From Ecdyonurus torrentis (Eukaryota; Arthropoda; Insecta; Ephemeroptera; Heptageniidae): DNA of 64,000 bases. Positions 18,101 through 31,060 of this stretch are shown in pieces. Made by a program: the position numbers and the translations under genes. The DNA lies in assembly GCA_949318235.1 (NCBI GenBank), contig OX439127.1, positions 12,014,115-12,078,114 of the forward strand. The letters are read 5' to 3'. The notes beneath the pieces were generated by a model. It ran no database searches, had not been told where the DNA came from, and saw only the letters and a list, made by a program, of their open reading frames with translations. The stretch's first letter is position 1; every line of letters starts with the position of its first letter.

Positions 18101-21100
18101 ACTCTCCTCAATATATATATATATATATATATATACATAAGGGAAGAGAACCACCCTATCTTTATACTTACATACATATTGCTGGCTTGGCTGTCGTTAT
18201 ATTGGATTGGATGTAAAGAAGAACATCCAAGCAGCAAAAAATAAGGGAACAAAATACAGAAGTTTGACTTTCAAGAGGTTTCGGAAGTGCATAGGCAAGC
18301 AAAAGAAAGCAACCAAGTATAGGCAAGAATCAGAACACAAGAAAATGAGGGGGTTAAAAAAAAAATGATGTTGGTTTAAGATATTCTTATTAAGAAATAT
18401 ATTGCTGCGTTCGTTCTATATATAGAAAAATCCAATATACTTAAATAACGTTAAAAAACGCGTTATTCAAAGAAAAAAAAAAGTTGAAAAGAAAAATGCA
18501 TACTTCTTTCAACTTTCAACTCTTTGATACCGCATTTTTAATCCTTCACACATCTCCACGATTCAAAAGATTCAACTTGCTAAAAAAAAAATACCTCCAG
18601 CCCTTTTTTTTTTTTTTTTTTTTCTTTCCCTTCTTCTTCTGTCAAATCTTTTTATTATCATCATCTTTTGAAAGTTTCGCGTTAAAAATCGATAGTTATA
18701 TAATTTTACAGCAGATTTGATGATAAACATTTCACCCTTGTCAATTCATTTGGCTGTCAATTTTTTATAGCTGTTACACACACGGGTCGAGGATAAAGGA
18801 TTTCAATTCTACCAATTAAATTTTATTTCAACAAATTTAGTATTAAAAAATATATATATATACAATAAATATTCATTGGCATAGAACTCAAAATTTTATA
18901 TAATTTCATTAAATGATTAACAACGTCTCTTCCTTGCTGCTATGATCGTTTCACTCATTCATGATAATAATAAAAAATAAAAAAATAGAAATAGACTCGA
19001 CGATGACAAAAGGTTTGTGGAATGAGAGAAACTTTTTATTACACTACCTTTTTTCTCTTTTTTATATATTTTTATTATATATGATAAAAATATAAATACC
19101 AGACAGTTTGAAAAGAGAGAAAAAAAAATGAATAAAAAATAATAATAACTTCTGCATTAAAATTATTATCCCAGTTGCGTTTGTAACTGCTATCATAAAT
19201 ACTTTTCGACAAAGGAAGAAAAAAAAAGAAAAAAAAAAAACCTACGGAGCAACAAAGGTAGCTATATTTTTATATAAATTATATACATGTATTTTTTTTT
19301 CACTGTATCAACCCTTCAAAAATATATTATTATATTTATTATTATTATGAAAGAGCAAAAGGGGGAAAACATATGGATATAAAATTATTTGAAATGTCAG
19401 ATTCAAACTGCAATCAAATAATTAATGTTTCGTGTTAGTATTTATTACAAACTTATCCTTTTCCTTTTTTTTATATATAAATAATTTTACTTTGTGGTAT
19501 TATAAAATTTAACAGAGAGAGAGAGAGAGAGAGAAAAAAAAGGGTAGCAAGTATTTAATTCATAATTATTATACTTAACCACAAAATTATTTCAAGTTTT
19601 TTTTAAAAGAATGCACTTTTAAATATTGACATGCAATCATTTTATTAATTATTATAATGAACTGTTAAAATATCATTTTCTCGACCGATAAAATATAAAG
19701 TTCGCTAAAGAATCAAAAGTTATAATATAGTATAATATGAAGGTGATGTTCAGAGAGAGAATTTTATTTGCATATTTACGGTACGAAATACACACATTAA
19801 AAGAAGAAAAAAAAAAGAGGTTAGAAAAAAGTCTATACACAATACACTCACTCTTCTCAAGCAATGTATTCTATATACTTGCGATTTAGAAATATATAGC
19901 AACAAGTGGTTTTTTCAGTATATTTATAAAAGCTTTACTTTGCTTGTATATTATCTACGATCACCAAAAACTTTAACAAAATCTATTATGCTAATGAAAT
20001 TACAAAACGCTATTCAAAGGCACTAATAAAATAATGTTCCTATTTATAACGGTATTTAAAAAGCATTATGGATGCATTGTTAACATTAATAATAATAATG
20101 TTCATATAATGGGATTAGTGAATACATCGTATAATTTTAGTATATTTCTATAACATAATATATACGCTTCGATGCAAAGAGAATGCTAATTAAAAATATA
20201 CTGCTTGTAGCAAATATACTATATTTTATTACTTTAACGTGTAAGTAAATACTGCGATTTTAACTTCTTTTTTTTTTAATGTTATTTTTTCCCCCTAAAT
20301 CTGTTATCGCTATATCATCTGCAACCTATTACTTTTCATTCAAGATACCATTAATATAATGTGTATAATTCTTCTGGTTTTTACTTTAAATTTGTACCTA
20401 ATTAACTGACAAATAAAAATCTATCGTATTCATTGTATAAAGAGTTATAGTTTCATTACAAATTAAGGGCGAACAAAAATTTGCTATATACCGTATAATA
20501 TACATACTTCGCATATATTGTGTGAGAATTTAATTTAAATACTTTGTACGATGGTATTTCATTATAACTAATTTTTTACAGTATTAAAATATAAAGAAGT
20601 GAATGTAACAATGGGTTACTGGGTGTGGTATTTTCCAATGTGTGTGTGTGTGTGTGATATTATATAACAATACCCTCCTACTAATCATATACTACTTATA
20701 TTATTACATACGATGAGGGTCAAAAACTGAAATAATATAAAACCTTCTACCATATTACACCATTTCTTTTTCATATAGTCTGTATAGAACACTTTATAAA
20801 TATATTATACATATATGCAGCACATTATTATTTTATTTTTATGCAAATACAAAAGCAGACAGCTGAAATCTCTCAGCATATATTTATATATACATTTTAT
20901 AAATTATATTATTTAAGTTTTTAAAAATATTATTATAACATCTTTAGTACTTCGATTTACAACTTAATTTATTTTTTTTATTTTTTTAATCTCTTTCTCG
21001 TTTTATTTTTTATAGTTCAAAGGTCTTTTTTATTACCCTGTAACTGCATGTTATTTTTATTTTTTTTAAAGGGAGAACTTAAATTACATTACATTTTTCC

Positions 21101-22770
21101 AAAACTGGTCTTCATTATCATAATTCATACTGCTTTTCAAAAACTCTATACACAACAGGACACAACGTAGGGGAAAATTTATTTTACAGTATAAAATATA
21201 AAATAATCTACCTCACTAACTCCTATATTCCTTTTCATCAATGTCTCTAGTAGAAATCAAATTAGAGTTGTATTGGAATGGGTAGTTGATTCTGTTTTAG
21301 TGGGCAGTTTAAATTCATGTTATATAAAGTAATTCTGTATAAAATTTAAAAAAACAACATATATTATATATACATGAACTAAATCATATATAATATACTG
21401 TTGCACTTGAGTATATAAAAGAAAACATTATTTTTATTTTTAATTATGGTTGATATTGTTTTTAACTCCTTGCCTTATTACATAATAAAATAAAATAGTA
21501 TAAATAATCTACTTAAATAAAATTTATTTCAAGAAAAAAAGTATAAAATACTGGTTATTGAAACGCCCAATTATTATACATATAAATTTTTTGGTTGGTG
21601 AGGAAAGGAAAAAAAATCAACAAAATCGAGAGAGGTGAATATAACAAAAGAATAAAGAGGAGAGAGAGAAAGAGAGAGAGAGAACGAACTCTTGTTTGAT
21701 TGCTTCTGCTGCTATTAAGCTACCTGCTTCGTTTTTCTTTAATTGTATCTCCGCATTAATTACAGTGGAAAGATGAGGGTGGGGGGAGGAGGAGGAGGAG
21801 GGAGAATACAAGAGAAGGCGAGCGACCGCTCTGATAAAAATCCGTCCAATAGTCCTGACGTCATGCTATACATTTGTATATATAGTTATACCTCTACTTT
21901 TGTCGATGTAATGAACTTTCCAATTGAATCCCAAGACTTTATTAGTGCTTTATATAAAGTACAACATATATACTAAAATTTAAAAGTGGCTCTCTCCAAG
22001 TAAAATTTATATTGACTATAAATAATTTGACCATCAATATAATATCAATATAAAATAAAAAGTTCACATTTTCCCCCCCTTCTTGAACACACATTCAAGT
22101 TTCAATGCTTATTGCAAGCATTGTTTTTCTTTATAACAGCTACTCAAATATGTAACATAAGTATATGACAATTTATTTTACAATTTCACTCTTTACTTTC
22201 TTAACATAACTTTTTTTTTTTTTTTTTTTAAGTTAAATAATTTTGAAGTGTTTGTAGGAGACAAAGAAAGAAACAAAGACAAAGGGAGCAATGTACTCTC
22301 TGCCAAGAGGACGGACTCTCTTGAAATAATGCATACTTTGTACGAACCTATATAAATATGTGCAAACAAATGACCCCTAAAGCGCGTTATATATTATTAA
22401 ATCAGTTAAATATTAATTGCTTGTTTAGTAACGGGGAAAAAAAACACAATAAATTGAAGATCTAATTAGTAAAAAAAAAATTAAAAAAAATAAATAAATA
22501 AAGTGTTAAATTTTTATATAGCATAATACGTACAGTAAAAATTAATTTACTTTTCGCTTATACTTCATGTTATATAAATTTAAAAAACGTCAAAAAATCG
22601 AATCGAAGTGTGTTAAGTTAAATACTATAATTAATGCCTGTCACTTATTCACTTATTATATATATATAAATATATATATATAATATATTATATTATATTT
22701 CTTGTTTGACTTCATTCTGTTGCAAGTACGCATCTTATGCGGCCATTAACACCTTTCTTTTTCTATATAC

Positions 22771-22771
<1 letters not shown>
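15184..22771. other. Long AT-rich non-coding stretch
   Basis: Only the 15,640-16,060 patch stands out (GACGGCGGTCAAGCCAGCC, the 12-bp palindrome CCAGCTAGCTGG, GGCAGCAGCCGCAGC). The rest is AT-rich with short (AT), (TG) (20,640-20,656) and GA/GGA runs (21,655-21,800). Open frames are short and low in complexity. Confidence 0.55.

Positions 22772-22853
<82 letters not shown>
22772..22853. repeat. (CT)n microsatellite
   Basis: About 41 pure CT units, ending CTCCCCTTC. Confidence 0.95.
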
Positions 22854-22855
<2 letters not shown>

Positions 22856-23720
22856 CTTCAAAACAATGGAAAAACATAAGTATAAAGTACGTCATTAGAA
22901 AATGATAATAAAAAATCCCTGCAGACAAATTTTGCATCCTTACTTCAAGATACATTTTTTCATATAAAATATGATGACTTCTTCTTCAGACAAAAGTTAT
23001 TTCTATTGTCTTAGGCTCATGGGAAAAACTAAGATAATATAAAAAATATTAATAAAAATAATATATTCTTCCCAAAATTTAGACCACCATGAAATATATA
23101 ATATAATGTTTAGATCACAATGAACAAAATTTTACAGTAAATCATTTTTTTTATATTTACACTATACCTTTTAATACGGAATGGGCATGGCATATAAGTA
23201 TTAAAAAGATAGTCGCTTACCATATGGAAAGTTATAAAAATATATATATATTACTATATAGGACCGATAAAAATTCATTTATTATTATTTAGGTATTTTT
23301 CTCTTCAACTCCGATTTTTTTTTTTCAATATAAACAGCTGGTGTATGTAGACCCAAAAAAAAATGGCACGCACTTTATTTTCACAGTCACGTTATTTAAT
23401 AATAATTTGCCAAATAAAAATATAAATACGTAAAATAGAATTACTTGATATAATTAAATTATATTTTGATAATATATAACGATTTAAGTTTCTTTATAGC
23501 CAATAAGTTGGTTTAATTTGAATGGTGAAATGTATGAAGACAATTATAATAATAAATAAAAATATTTAAATTTTGAAATTTTATTTCAGATATAAAAGAA
23601 GAGGAAAAGAAAAATTTATTAGTGGCAGTAAATGTTGATGGAAAACAAACTACACAATTACATTATGCATTTTACTTTTTTTACTCCTGTTTTTGTTTTC
23701 CTAGCTCCTTTTTTCCTTCT

Positions 23721-23722
<2 letters not shown>

Positions 23723-23751
<29 letters not shown>
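23723..23751. repeat. Poly-T tract in a pyrimidine-rich stretch
   Basis: Twenty-nine T within a longer T/C-rich region (23,680-23,845). TTTTTTTACTCCTGT occurs twice around it, at about 23,676 and 23,768, so a short local duplication flanks the tract. Confidence 0.85.
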
Positions 23752-23755
<4 letters not shown>

Positions 23756-23942
23756 GTTTTTTGTTTACTTTTTTTACTCCTGTGAATACTCTGCATAATA
23801 ATAATTGCAAAGCAAATTTATGTAATTTCTTTCTTTTCTTTTTCACAAGTTTATGTTCCAAAACACTGATTGTTTAATGGAGCATACTTGAAGAAACGTA
23901 TTATATTTATTTATAGTTAGTACGTGTTTCATGCAGAAACAG

Positions 23943-23946
<4 letters not shown>

Positions 23947-24002
<56 letters not shown>
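23947..24002. repeat. (GA)n microsatellite
   Basis: About 28 pure GA units. Confidence 0.95.
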
Positions 24003-24005
<3 letters not shown>

Positions 24006-24909
24006 ATGCGAAAGTAAAAGCAAAATGGTAAAAAGCAAAGCCAAATGGTTGGAGTTTCAATCAAGAATAAATAACAAATCATATATATTATATTTTTGTA
24101 TGTGTGCAATGTGTGTGTACTGCTGTACTATGTGATGATATAATATACGATGGTAAAACAACTGCATTTGCAGAAAATTATAGAACCTTTCTCATGATTC
24201 ACAAAAATTCAAATAAAGTGCAGACGATTGAAAAAAAAAAATTATATTAATAACAAAATGTTCTCACACCTTGATGTAATATCTACCACCGGATATTACC
24301 GTAAGTAACCGAACTAAATATCAACTTTGTCAAATTGTGGTAACATTTTCCCCCCCTCTCTCTCTCCCTATCTCTTGTATTGGTAAACTGATATCTTATA
24401 TTATATAACTTTTTGCCCAGTATAAAGTTGGTGGTATATAAAGATGAATATTTGTATCTGAATTTTTTTTTTTTTTTTTCTATATGTCTGACTCATCCAA
24501 TTTGCCTTTGTACGTGATAAGACAGCCTATATAATGTTTATTTTCTTGAGAAAAGTTATCAATTTCCCAGCATCCCTCTCTACTATAAGGTAAACGTATA
24601 CATAGTCATGTGGTATTCTGCACACTACCTTGTGTTTTATATACCGTACATACATATACGTTATAGAGAAAATTGTGGTACGGTGCTTGACCATAAAAGA
24701 AAAAGCATGTGTGATGAAGCGCGCGACTATTTTATTATTATTATTATTCCTATATACATATACTAGAAACAGGATCTCGATAAGGTATATAATACGCTTG
24801 ACCACTCTTGAGTTATGACTTGTTGTATTAACTATTAAAATGGTATTAAAAAGTATCTAATAATAATAAAATTTTATATGATATTGTTTTAACAAGTTTT
24901 TTTTTTCGT

Positions 24910-24911
<2 letters not shown>

Positions 24912-24972
<61 letters not shown>
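24912..24972. repeat. (AT)n microsatellite
   Basis: About 30 AT units, 220 bp before a long CT array and 410 bp before element A. Confidence 0.95.
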
Positions 24973-24978
<6 letters not shown>

Positions 24979-25189
24979 TTGTCAATTAAAAATGTTATTG
25001 GGATATTTAATTTGTGTTGAGGTTGTAAGTTGACCACCCAGCAAAGATGGATACATTTGGTGGCTACTTTAAGTCCATCCAAGTAAAGCTGGCTCTGACT
25101 TCCACACCACCACCAGTCAGTCTTTCTTGCCTCTTGGTGTTTGTTGGAGTCAAGGCCACTACATTCTTCTTCTTCTTCTCTCAAACTTG

Positions 25190-25191
<2 letters not shown>

Positions 25192-25259
<68 letters not shown>
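25192..25259. repeat. (TC)n microsatellite
   Basis: About 33 pure TC units after a TTCTTCTTCTTC stretch. Confidence 0.95.
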
Positions 25260-25261
<2 letters not shown>

Positions 25262-25383
25262 TGCGGCACAGACTTACTTGCTCGATTCTAACGCCCGCTT
25301 TTATCTGTTCCTATACTCAGCATCACTTCGCACTTTACGTGGATTATTTACCATGGACCATAAAAATTATATATATATATATA

Positions 25384-25643
25384 CACAGATAAAATCTGTG
25401 GGTAAAAGTACCTCCCTAAGGGAAGTTTAAAAAACGTCCCACGATTTGCGAAGTTTTTTAACCTCCCTCCGATGAAGTTAATTTACGTCCTTTGTGAAGG
25501 TAGTTTAGCTAGCGCAGCGCTAGTAGAAAAACTTCGCTGAGGGAGGTACCTTTACCACCTTCGCCAAGGCAGTTTAGCGTGCGCAGCGATGCTAGCGAAA
25601 CCTCGCTGAGGGAGGTTTTTTTCCTTCACTCATATAGGCTTAT
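25384..25643 (+). repeat. Left inverted arm of element A
   Basis: The arm starts with the CACAGA...TCTGTG mini-hairpin and then has alternating CCTCCCT and GAGGGAGGT modules separated by CGAAG/CTTCG motifs, ending at the AGGTTTTTTTCC block near 25,622. CpG and GC content are well above the surroundings. The inner part from 25,532 pairs almost perfectly with the right arm. The outer part is more diverged, with different spacing of modules, suggesting rearrangement between sub-repeats. Confidence 0.75.
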
Positions 25644-25754
25644 TTACTTTCTCTTTCTAGGTTCTATTACTTGCTCATCAGCTGTATTTTTATTTGACTT
25701 ATCTATATTCTGAATTAATATAGTGTTTATACTATCTTCTATCACCTCCAACAT
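25644..25754 (-). pseudogene. Short coding-like C-terminus ending RKRK, element A
   Basis: A minus-strand frame of 36 residues begins MLEVIEDS and ends DEQVIEPRKRK then a stop. It has mixed polar composition and a basic, nuclear-signal-like tail, unlike chance AT-rich frames here. It follows a good acceptor at 25,780-25,781 (TTTTTACTTCAG), but between acceptor and ATG the matching frame contains a TAG, so an intact spliced product would need another frame or a frameshift. It probably represents the decayed 3' end of an element-encoded gene. Confidence 0.35.
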
Positions 25755-25965
25755 TTTCTATATAAGTACAAACTTTTTACTGAAGTAAAAATAAAATTAA
25801 ATAAAGGTAACTAATATACTTTAATATTTAAAAAAAAATACAAATAATAAATAAATATAATTTTATATAGTTATATAAAGGGAGAAGGTTGCAGTTGTTA
25901 ATATAAAATTAAAATATAATTTTTTTTTTAAGTTTTTAATTTTTTTATTTAATATTATCACTTAC

Positions 25966-26176
25966 AATTTAATCATTAATAATAAAAAAGGAATACCATA
26001 TTGAATATTACTTATTAATTGTACGATACCGAATAAAAAATTCTTCATATAATTCTCTTGATGTTCGTCTTGGTGCGTGGCTATGTGGTATGGTGGGTCT
26101 TCTCGCGGGCCGTGGTGGTGGTGATGGTGAAGTATGCACTCGGCCGCCACGACAACAGTAGACAAAAATTTAGGGA
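25966..26176 (-). pseudogene. Exon-like coding fragment inside element A (unknown protein)
   Basis: The minus strand shows a strong acceptor (TTTATTGTTTTTTCCACAG) before 26,176 and a perfect GTAAGT donor just after 25,966, enclosing 211 bp open in one frame. The frame gives about 70 residues, including VVVAAECIL, a run of six histidines, GPREDPPYH and a hydrophobic end (QYGIPFLLLMIK). A poly(A)-signal-like AATAAA is at 25,944-25,949. An upstream donor at 26,485 would give an exon ending in an in-frame stop, and joining to the next acceptor (25,779) adds only seven codons before a stop. I do not recognise the protein. Likely a decayed or captured element gene. Confidence 0.4.
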
Positions 26177-26537
26177 CTGTGGAAAAAACAATAAAGTTAA
26201 CATTTTATTAAACTATATTTTCGCATAGATTTATATTTAATTCAAAGATTATATTATTATTGTATTTATAAAAATAAAGTCTAAAAAAAAAGTTTCTCTA
26301 CACGGCAGAATTTTCGTTATGAGAATTTATGCAGCAGCCATTACATGAGGCTCAGGAAAACACAAAAAAAAATTACAAAAAGATGCATTAAGTTTTTACC
26401 ATTATTAGCTGCCGATAACATAAAAATAAATACACAAAAATGAAGTGCATAAATTAAAGATAAATTTGGTATATAGTGTGCTTACCTTAAGTACATTTAA
26501 TAGAAGTAATTTGTTGATTATAATTCACATCACCAAC

Positions 26538-26603
26538 AACGCTTCACTCGATGTTTTCACTGTCCGCCCTGTTGATGACGTAGAACTTCGAAAGAGAAAG
26601 TAA
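26538..26603 (+). pseudogene. Second, outward-facing RKRK-stop coding tail, element A
   Basis: On the plus strand next to the right arm, a frame reads SLDVFTVRPVDDVELRKRK then TAA at 26,601-26,603. Its last codons and downstream bases match the minus-strand tail beside the left arm (GAAAGAGAAAGTAAA), so the inverted arms include the end of a coding sequence on both sides. The parts further inward differ. Function unknown; it could be fortuitous within the inverted repeat. Confidence 0.3.
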
Positions 26604-26881
26604 AGCCTGGCAGAGGGTGGACAAAAAACCTCCCTCAGCGAGGTTTCGCTAGCATCGCTGCGCACGCTAAACTGCCTTTGCGAAGGTGGTAAAGGTACCT
26701 CCCTCACGCAAGTTTTGCTTGCAGTCTCTAGCGAAGGTTTTCTTACCTCCCTAACGCAAGTATGTGAGCGCGAGGGAGGTTAAATAACCACTCTTACGAA
26801 AGTAGCCTTAGTATACCTCCCTTAGAGTGGTAAATACAGCGCAAACCTCCTTGAGGGAGGTACTTTTACACACAGATTTTT

Positions 26882-26887
<6 letters not shown>
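26604..26887 (-). repeat. Right inverted arm of element A
   Basis: Inverse counterpart of the left arm. From inside out it has CCTCCCTCAGCGAGG, the AGCATCGCTGCGCACGC block shared with the left arm, then further CCTCCCT modules each followed by an ACGCAAGT or AGCGAAGG motif, ending GTACTTTTACACACAGA and TCTGTG. It holds more module copies than the left arm. Confidence 0.75.

Positions 26888-26941
<54 letters not shown>
26888..26941. repeat. (TA)n microsatellite bordering element A
   Basis: About 27 TA units directly abutting the right end of element A. The shorter (AT) run at 25,368-25,383 abuts the left end. This is consistent with insertion of the element into a TA array, which was split by it. 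Confidence 0.9.
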
Positions 26942-26945
<4 letters not shown>

Positions 26946-27150
26946 CACTCACACATACATGTATAAAAATATAAAATACATGTATATTTATTGTATAATA
27001 AGAATATTACCATATAGAGATAATAATTTTATTTTTCAAACGTACTTGGCTATTTTAGCGACACACCGAGTGAGTCATATTTTATTGTTATTATTAACAA
27101 AAAAATTAAAGACCCAAAAGGGCTGAGAGTTTAAAATTTTGTATTTAGAA

Positions 27151-27162
27151 GGGGGGGGGGGG
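27151..27162. repeat. Poly-G tract, 12 nt
   Basis: Twelve G followed by AAATAAAAAAAGAAAG; purine-rich on this strand to about 27,192. Confidence 0.85.
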
Positions 27163-28917
27163 AAATAAAAAAAGAAAGAAGAGGAAGAAGAAAACGTGGT
27201 AAACGCTATGGTCCATCGTGACAACTCATCTTCCAAACATATATATTTCTTATATATATCATTCAAAAAAAAAACTGAATTACAAAAAAGATGACCCAAA
27301 TATAGTAATTAAACTTGCAATGACACGATTTAAAAAAAAAAAAAAAAAAAAAAAACTCAAGATGGAAAAAATAATTTAAGCCGTAAAGAAATAATTCTAT
27401 AAGTAAAATAGTGTATAATAAAGTATGGAAGGTTAACAGATAACAAATGGAATTATTATATAACGATTTCAATGTGCATTTTATTTTATTGCAAAGCAAA
27501 AGAAATCTCACATAAGTATAACCAACATGCCCCTGTTTTGCAATTATAACGTACTAATATAGTAAGTTATTGTATCATATAAGAAAGTAATTACTTTGAG
27601 TCAAGATAAATAAACCGCGCAACAAATAGTAAATTTTAATTTGTATCGTGCAATTGGAAATGAAAAGTATTATTGATTTATGTGATTATTTATATATAAT
27701 TGTATCGTATACTTTATATTTCTTGAATTACGTAAATAATATATTATATAATTAATATTAAAAAAAAAAAACTATTAAATATAATTTATATATAATATAT
27801 TTTTGAAATTTAATACAACGTTCCTTTGAAGGTTTATTTTTGTAATTAATAAAAGGCACACAAAATATGAAATAGTTTTTTTTTTTTTTTTTTTTTTTCT
27901 TTACTAAGAAAAAAAAATCAATAATAAAACATGACACAAAAAGGGTTGACTAATTTAAAAATTAATATGTTGAATCAAAGTTTCTTCTATAATCGATAAA
28001 CTGACGAGTAATTTGTCACTTTCTTGTCATCTGTCTCTCTCTATTGCCGCCGAATCAGTCACTTTCACATTTCCTGTTGAAAATTAATTTGTTCCGATAT
28101 ATATATATATTTTTTTTTATGAAATGAGTAAAAAAAAATGCAACAACAACATAATATAACTTTGTTAGATTATTCGGTTTCGGAACAAAATAATAAAAAG
28201 GATAAAAAAAAATATATAAAGAAAACGATTCAATTTAACTGGTTGTGTTCAATCATCTGTGTTGTGTAAACTTTACTTTTTAAAAAGTGACCTTCCATGA
28301 CAAAAAGTTGATAGTTCGTTTTCCAGAGTATATAACAAGTCTGACCCAGCGTTCAAGTCTCTTTTATTTCTATACCTGTCCGTCTTTTTATACATGAACA
28401 CGTACTGTACATACATTTGACGATAATTACGTCTGTTTTATTACTTAATTATTACATAAAAACAATCGTTTTTAAACTTTGTGTTACATTGTATTACAAA
28501 ATACATTTATTAAAGCTTTTTAATTATACTTATGCATAATAAAAAGACACCAGACTTTTTTTTTTCTTTTTTCTTTTTTGAATCGACAAAACTACAAAAT
28601 TATACAAAAATAAATAAAAAAATAATATGAATTAAAAACAACAACAATAATAATAATAAGGTACAAAAGCAAGCCAAAAATAAAAGTATAGCAAGCAACA
28701 TCACGAGGGAGAAAAAAAAAATTATGAGCTTTATACCACATAATAGTAGAGTGCGCAAGCAATGATTGGTGTTTTTTTGAAGAGATTGTCGTGTCGGTAT
28801 GAAATGATGGTGGGCAATGGCCGTGATCACAAGGACCCGCATTTATTACATTTATAAATGTATGTATCTGTAGTGTACCAAGAATATGCAGTACGTATTT
28901 TAAGAGTACATGCTGCG

Positions 28918-28919
<2 letters not shown>

Positions 28920-28953
<34 letters not shown>

Positions 28954-29003
28954 GGCTCTGCAGGTGAGACAAGCGGGCGGGCGTTTTTTTTTTTTTTTTT
29001 TTT
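28920..29003. repeat. Two poly-T tracts bracketing a GC-rich 35-mer
   Basis: T runs at 28,921-28,948 and 28,984-29,003 flank a unique block containing GGCTCTGCAGGTGAGAC and GCGGGCGGGCG. On the minus strand both would be A tracts. Confidence 0.85.
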
Positions 29004-29343
29004 ATTAACTTCGACGTGTATATGCATTTACTAAGACGTCGACACACCGCGTGCCATGCCACAACGGTCATCATAATGATACTTTGGGAGGGTCACCGTA
29101 GCCAATGTCCACTGCTAATCATAGTTTTACACGTCGGTAATATACCGGTACTAACGCTACGCCTTTATAATATCCTCAAGCTAAAATACGTCTTCTCTCT
29201 CGCTCATTATTATTATTCTCTGAAAAACATAAAATGTATTTCTGAACAAAGTATCGTTATTTTATTCACAATGTTTCTTTTTATTGTAAATACATTATTA
29301 TTCTTACAAACACCATCTTTTATCTAACCATTCGATTTTTATC

Positions 29344-29347
<4 letters not shown>

Positions 29348-29432
<85 letters not shown>
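29348..29432. repeat. (AT)n microsatellite
   Basis: About 42 AT units, continuing into ATACACATACAC. Confidence 0.95.
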
Positions 29433-29439
<7 letters not shown>

Positions 29440-30467
29440 CACTCTTGCTTATTTAATGAACTATACTTATCGTATAATTTATAAATTATATTTTATTATT
29501 GATTTCATGCGTCATTTATTACCTCGTTAATTTTTTTCTTTTTATATATATAAAAATATGGTGCGGTAGTGCAGACATTCTTTCAAGTAATTAAAACATT
29601 TTTTTTAACAATAAAATCACGAACAATAGATAAAATTGATGATGACTCAATTGAAGATTTCTCTTTTATTAGTTTAAATAGAAAAAAATATATATATGTG
29701 ACATAACGTTTATGGCTTATCTTTTACGTAAAAATTAAGGTTAAAAAAAAATTCTGATTGGTGTTGAAAACTTGTGATTCTTTTTCCGTTTCATTAGATA
29801 AAAGGTACCGACAATACCTGAGATTTTCTACCGGCTGCAACAAAAATGCAAACATGTCATAGTTTTTCTTACCTATATATATACTAAAATTTTGACTTTT
29901 TATTATATTACTTTTTTTTTTTTTCCTTTTATCATATACATCATATAAAAAAAAGCTATTGTTACGTTCTCATAACACCCTCAAGTTAAAAAAACCTTTT
30001 GGGAGGGTTGTAATCAGCTCGAGTTACCTTGAGAAATCCATTAGAACTCTACCTCCTTCCCACCCACCCTACTTTATACACCGCATCTTCTTGAGAATCT
30101 TTAAAAATAAATAATAATAACATAATGTCTACCTCTAATATTTTATATTATATAAAAAAAAAACTCATGAAGAAAATAAATTACAACATATAACATTCCC
30201 AATAACAAAAAAAAAATGTGATAATTATAACCTTTAACACTATATATCAAAGAAAAATGTTAATAAATATTAATACATAGACAAATTTATGAAATATAGT
30301 AAAACTTGACATTTTATTCTTTTCCTGCACTTTTGTTTAATGCCGTTCATCATTATTAATTATTGCCTAAAGCGTATACTTTAATGATTAAAAAAAAATA
30401 GCAAACTATATTGTTTATAGTTATATATATATCGTTTATAATAAGCAATGCATTAAATATAAAAGAA

Positions 30468-30498
<31 letters not shown>

Positions 30499-30982
30499 GC
30501 CTTAGGTAAATGTATCACCTGCGCTTCTGAGTCCTTTGAGACCATCCCATGACTTGTTTAGTATTACAAAAATATATTATATGAGCAAGCTAGAATAGTT
30601 TTTTGGATTCTCATTTCCTGACAGGATTGTGTATAATTTTCAAATGAATTTTTATAAGGTTTAAAATTTAAGTCTCACAAGTGAAAAAAAAAAAACGCAT
30701 ATTTTCTTGTAAACGTTAACAAAAAAAATAATATACCATATACATAACATTGCATCGTATTAACTTTCCTAGAATGCATTTTCTTTGTTTTAGCGTCCTT
30801 ACATTACTTTCTTATTATGTACCAGACATTCCAGTCATTAAAATTACTCAGATAACTGTACAATGTTCTTGCATATCTTTCATTTTATTATTTTATATAT
30901 TCACTGCACAAAGAAAAAAGTTCATATTTTGTTATTTTATTAATAAAATAAAAATATAATATAATAATAAAGTAAAATTAAT

Positions 30983-30986
<4 letters not shown>

Positions 30987-31037
<51 letters not shown>

Positions 31038-31060
31038 ATTGTGTATGTGTGTGTGTGTGT
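30987..31060. repeat. Compound (TA)n(TG)n microsatellite
   Basis: About 14 TA units run directly into about 12 TG units, then a second TG block. Alternating purine-pyrimidine throughout. Confidence 0.9.

Larger units (their letters stand above)
22854..25191. other. Non-coding stretch before element A
   Basis: AT-rich, with the microsatellites listed separately and a T/C-rich block at 23,680-23,845. A moderately complex patch at 25,010-25,190 (GACCACCCAGCAAAG, CACACCACCACCAGTCAG) precedes the CT array. No gene recognised. Confidence 0.5.
25384..26887. mobile_element. Element A: 1.5-kb foldback-type DNA transposon inserted in a TA microsatellite
   Basis: The left end CACAGATAAAATCTGTGGG and the inverted right end (CACAGAAAAAATCTGTGTG read inward) match closely, and both continue into GTAAAAGTACCTCCCT. 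Each tip is itself a small hairpin (CACAGA...TCTGTG). Flanking DNA is (TA)n on both sides, consistent with a TA target duplication at 25,382-25,383 and 26,888-26,889, although the repeat context makes the exact duplication ambiguous. The arms, about 260-300 bp, contain repeated CCTCCCT/GAGGGAGG modules and an inner block of about 90 bp (25,532-25,622 versus 26,624-26,708) that is nearly identical. The interior carries exon-like minus-strand sequence. No complete transposase was recognised. TA duplication is typical of Tc1/mariner-like transposition but the superfamily is not established. Confidence 0.85.

Noticed and set aside
28592..29074. 160-codon minus-strand frame
   Set aside because: Long only because two poly-T tracts give poly-Lys; the rest is low complexity and unlike any known protein.
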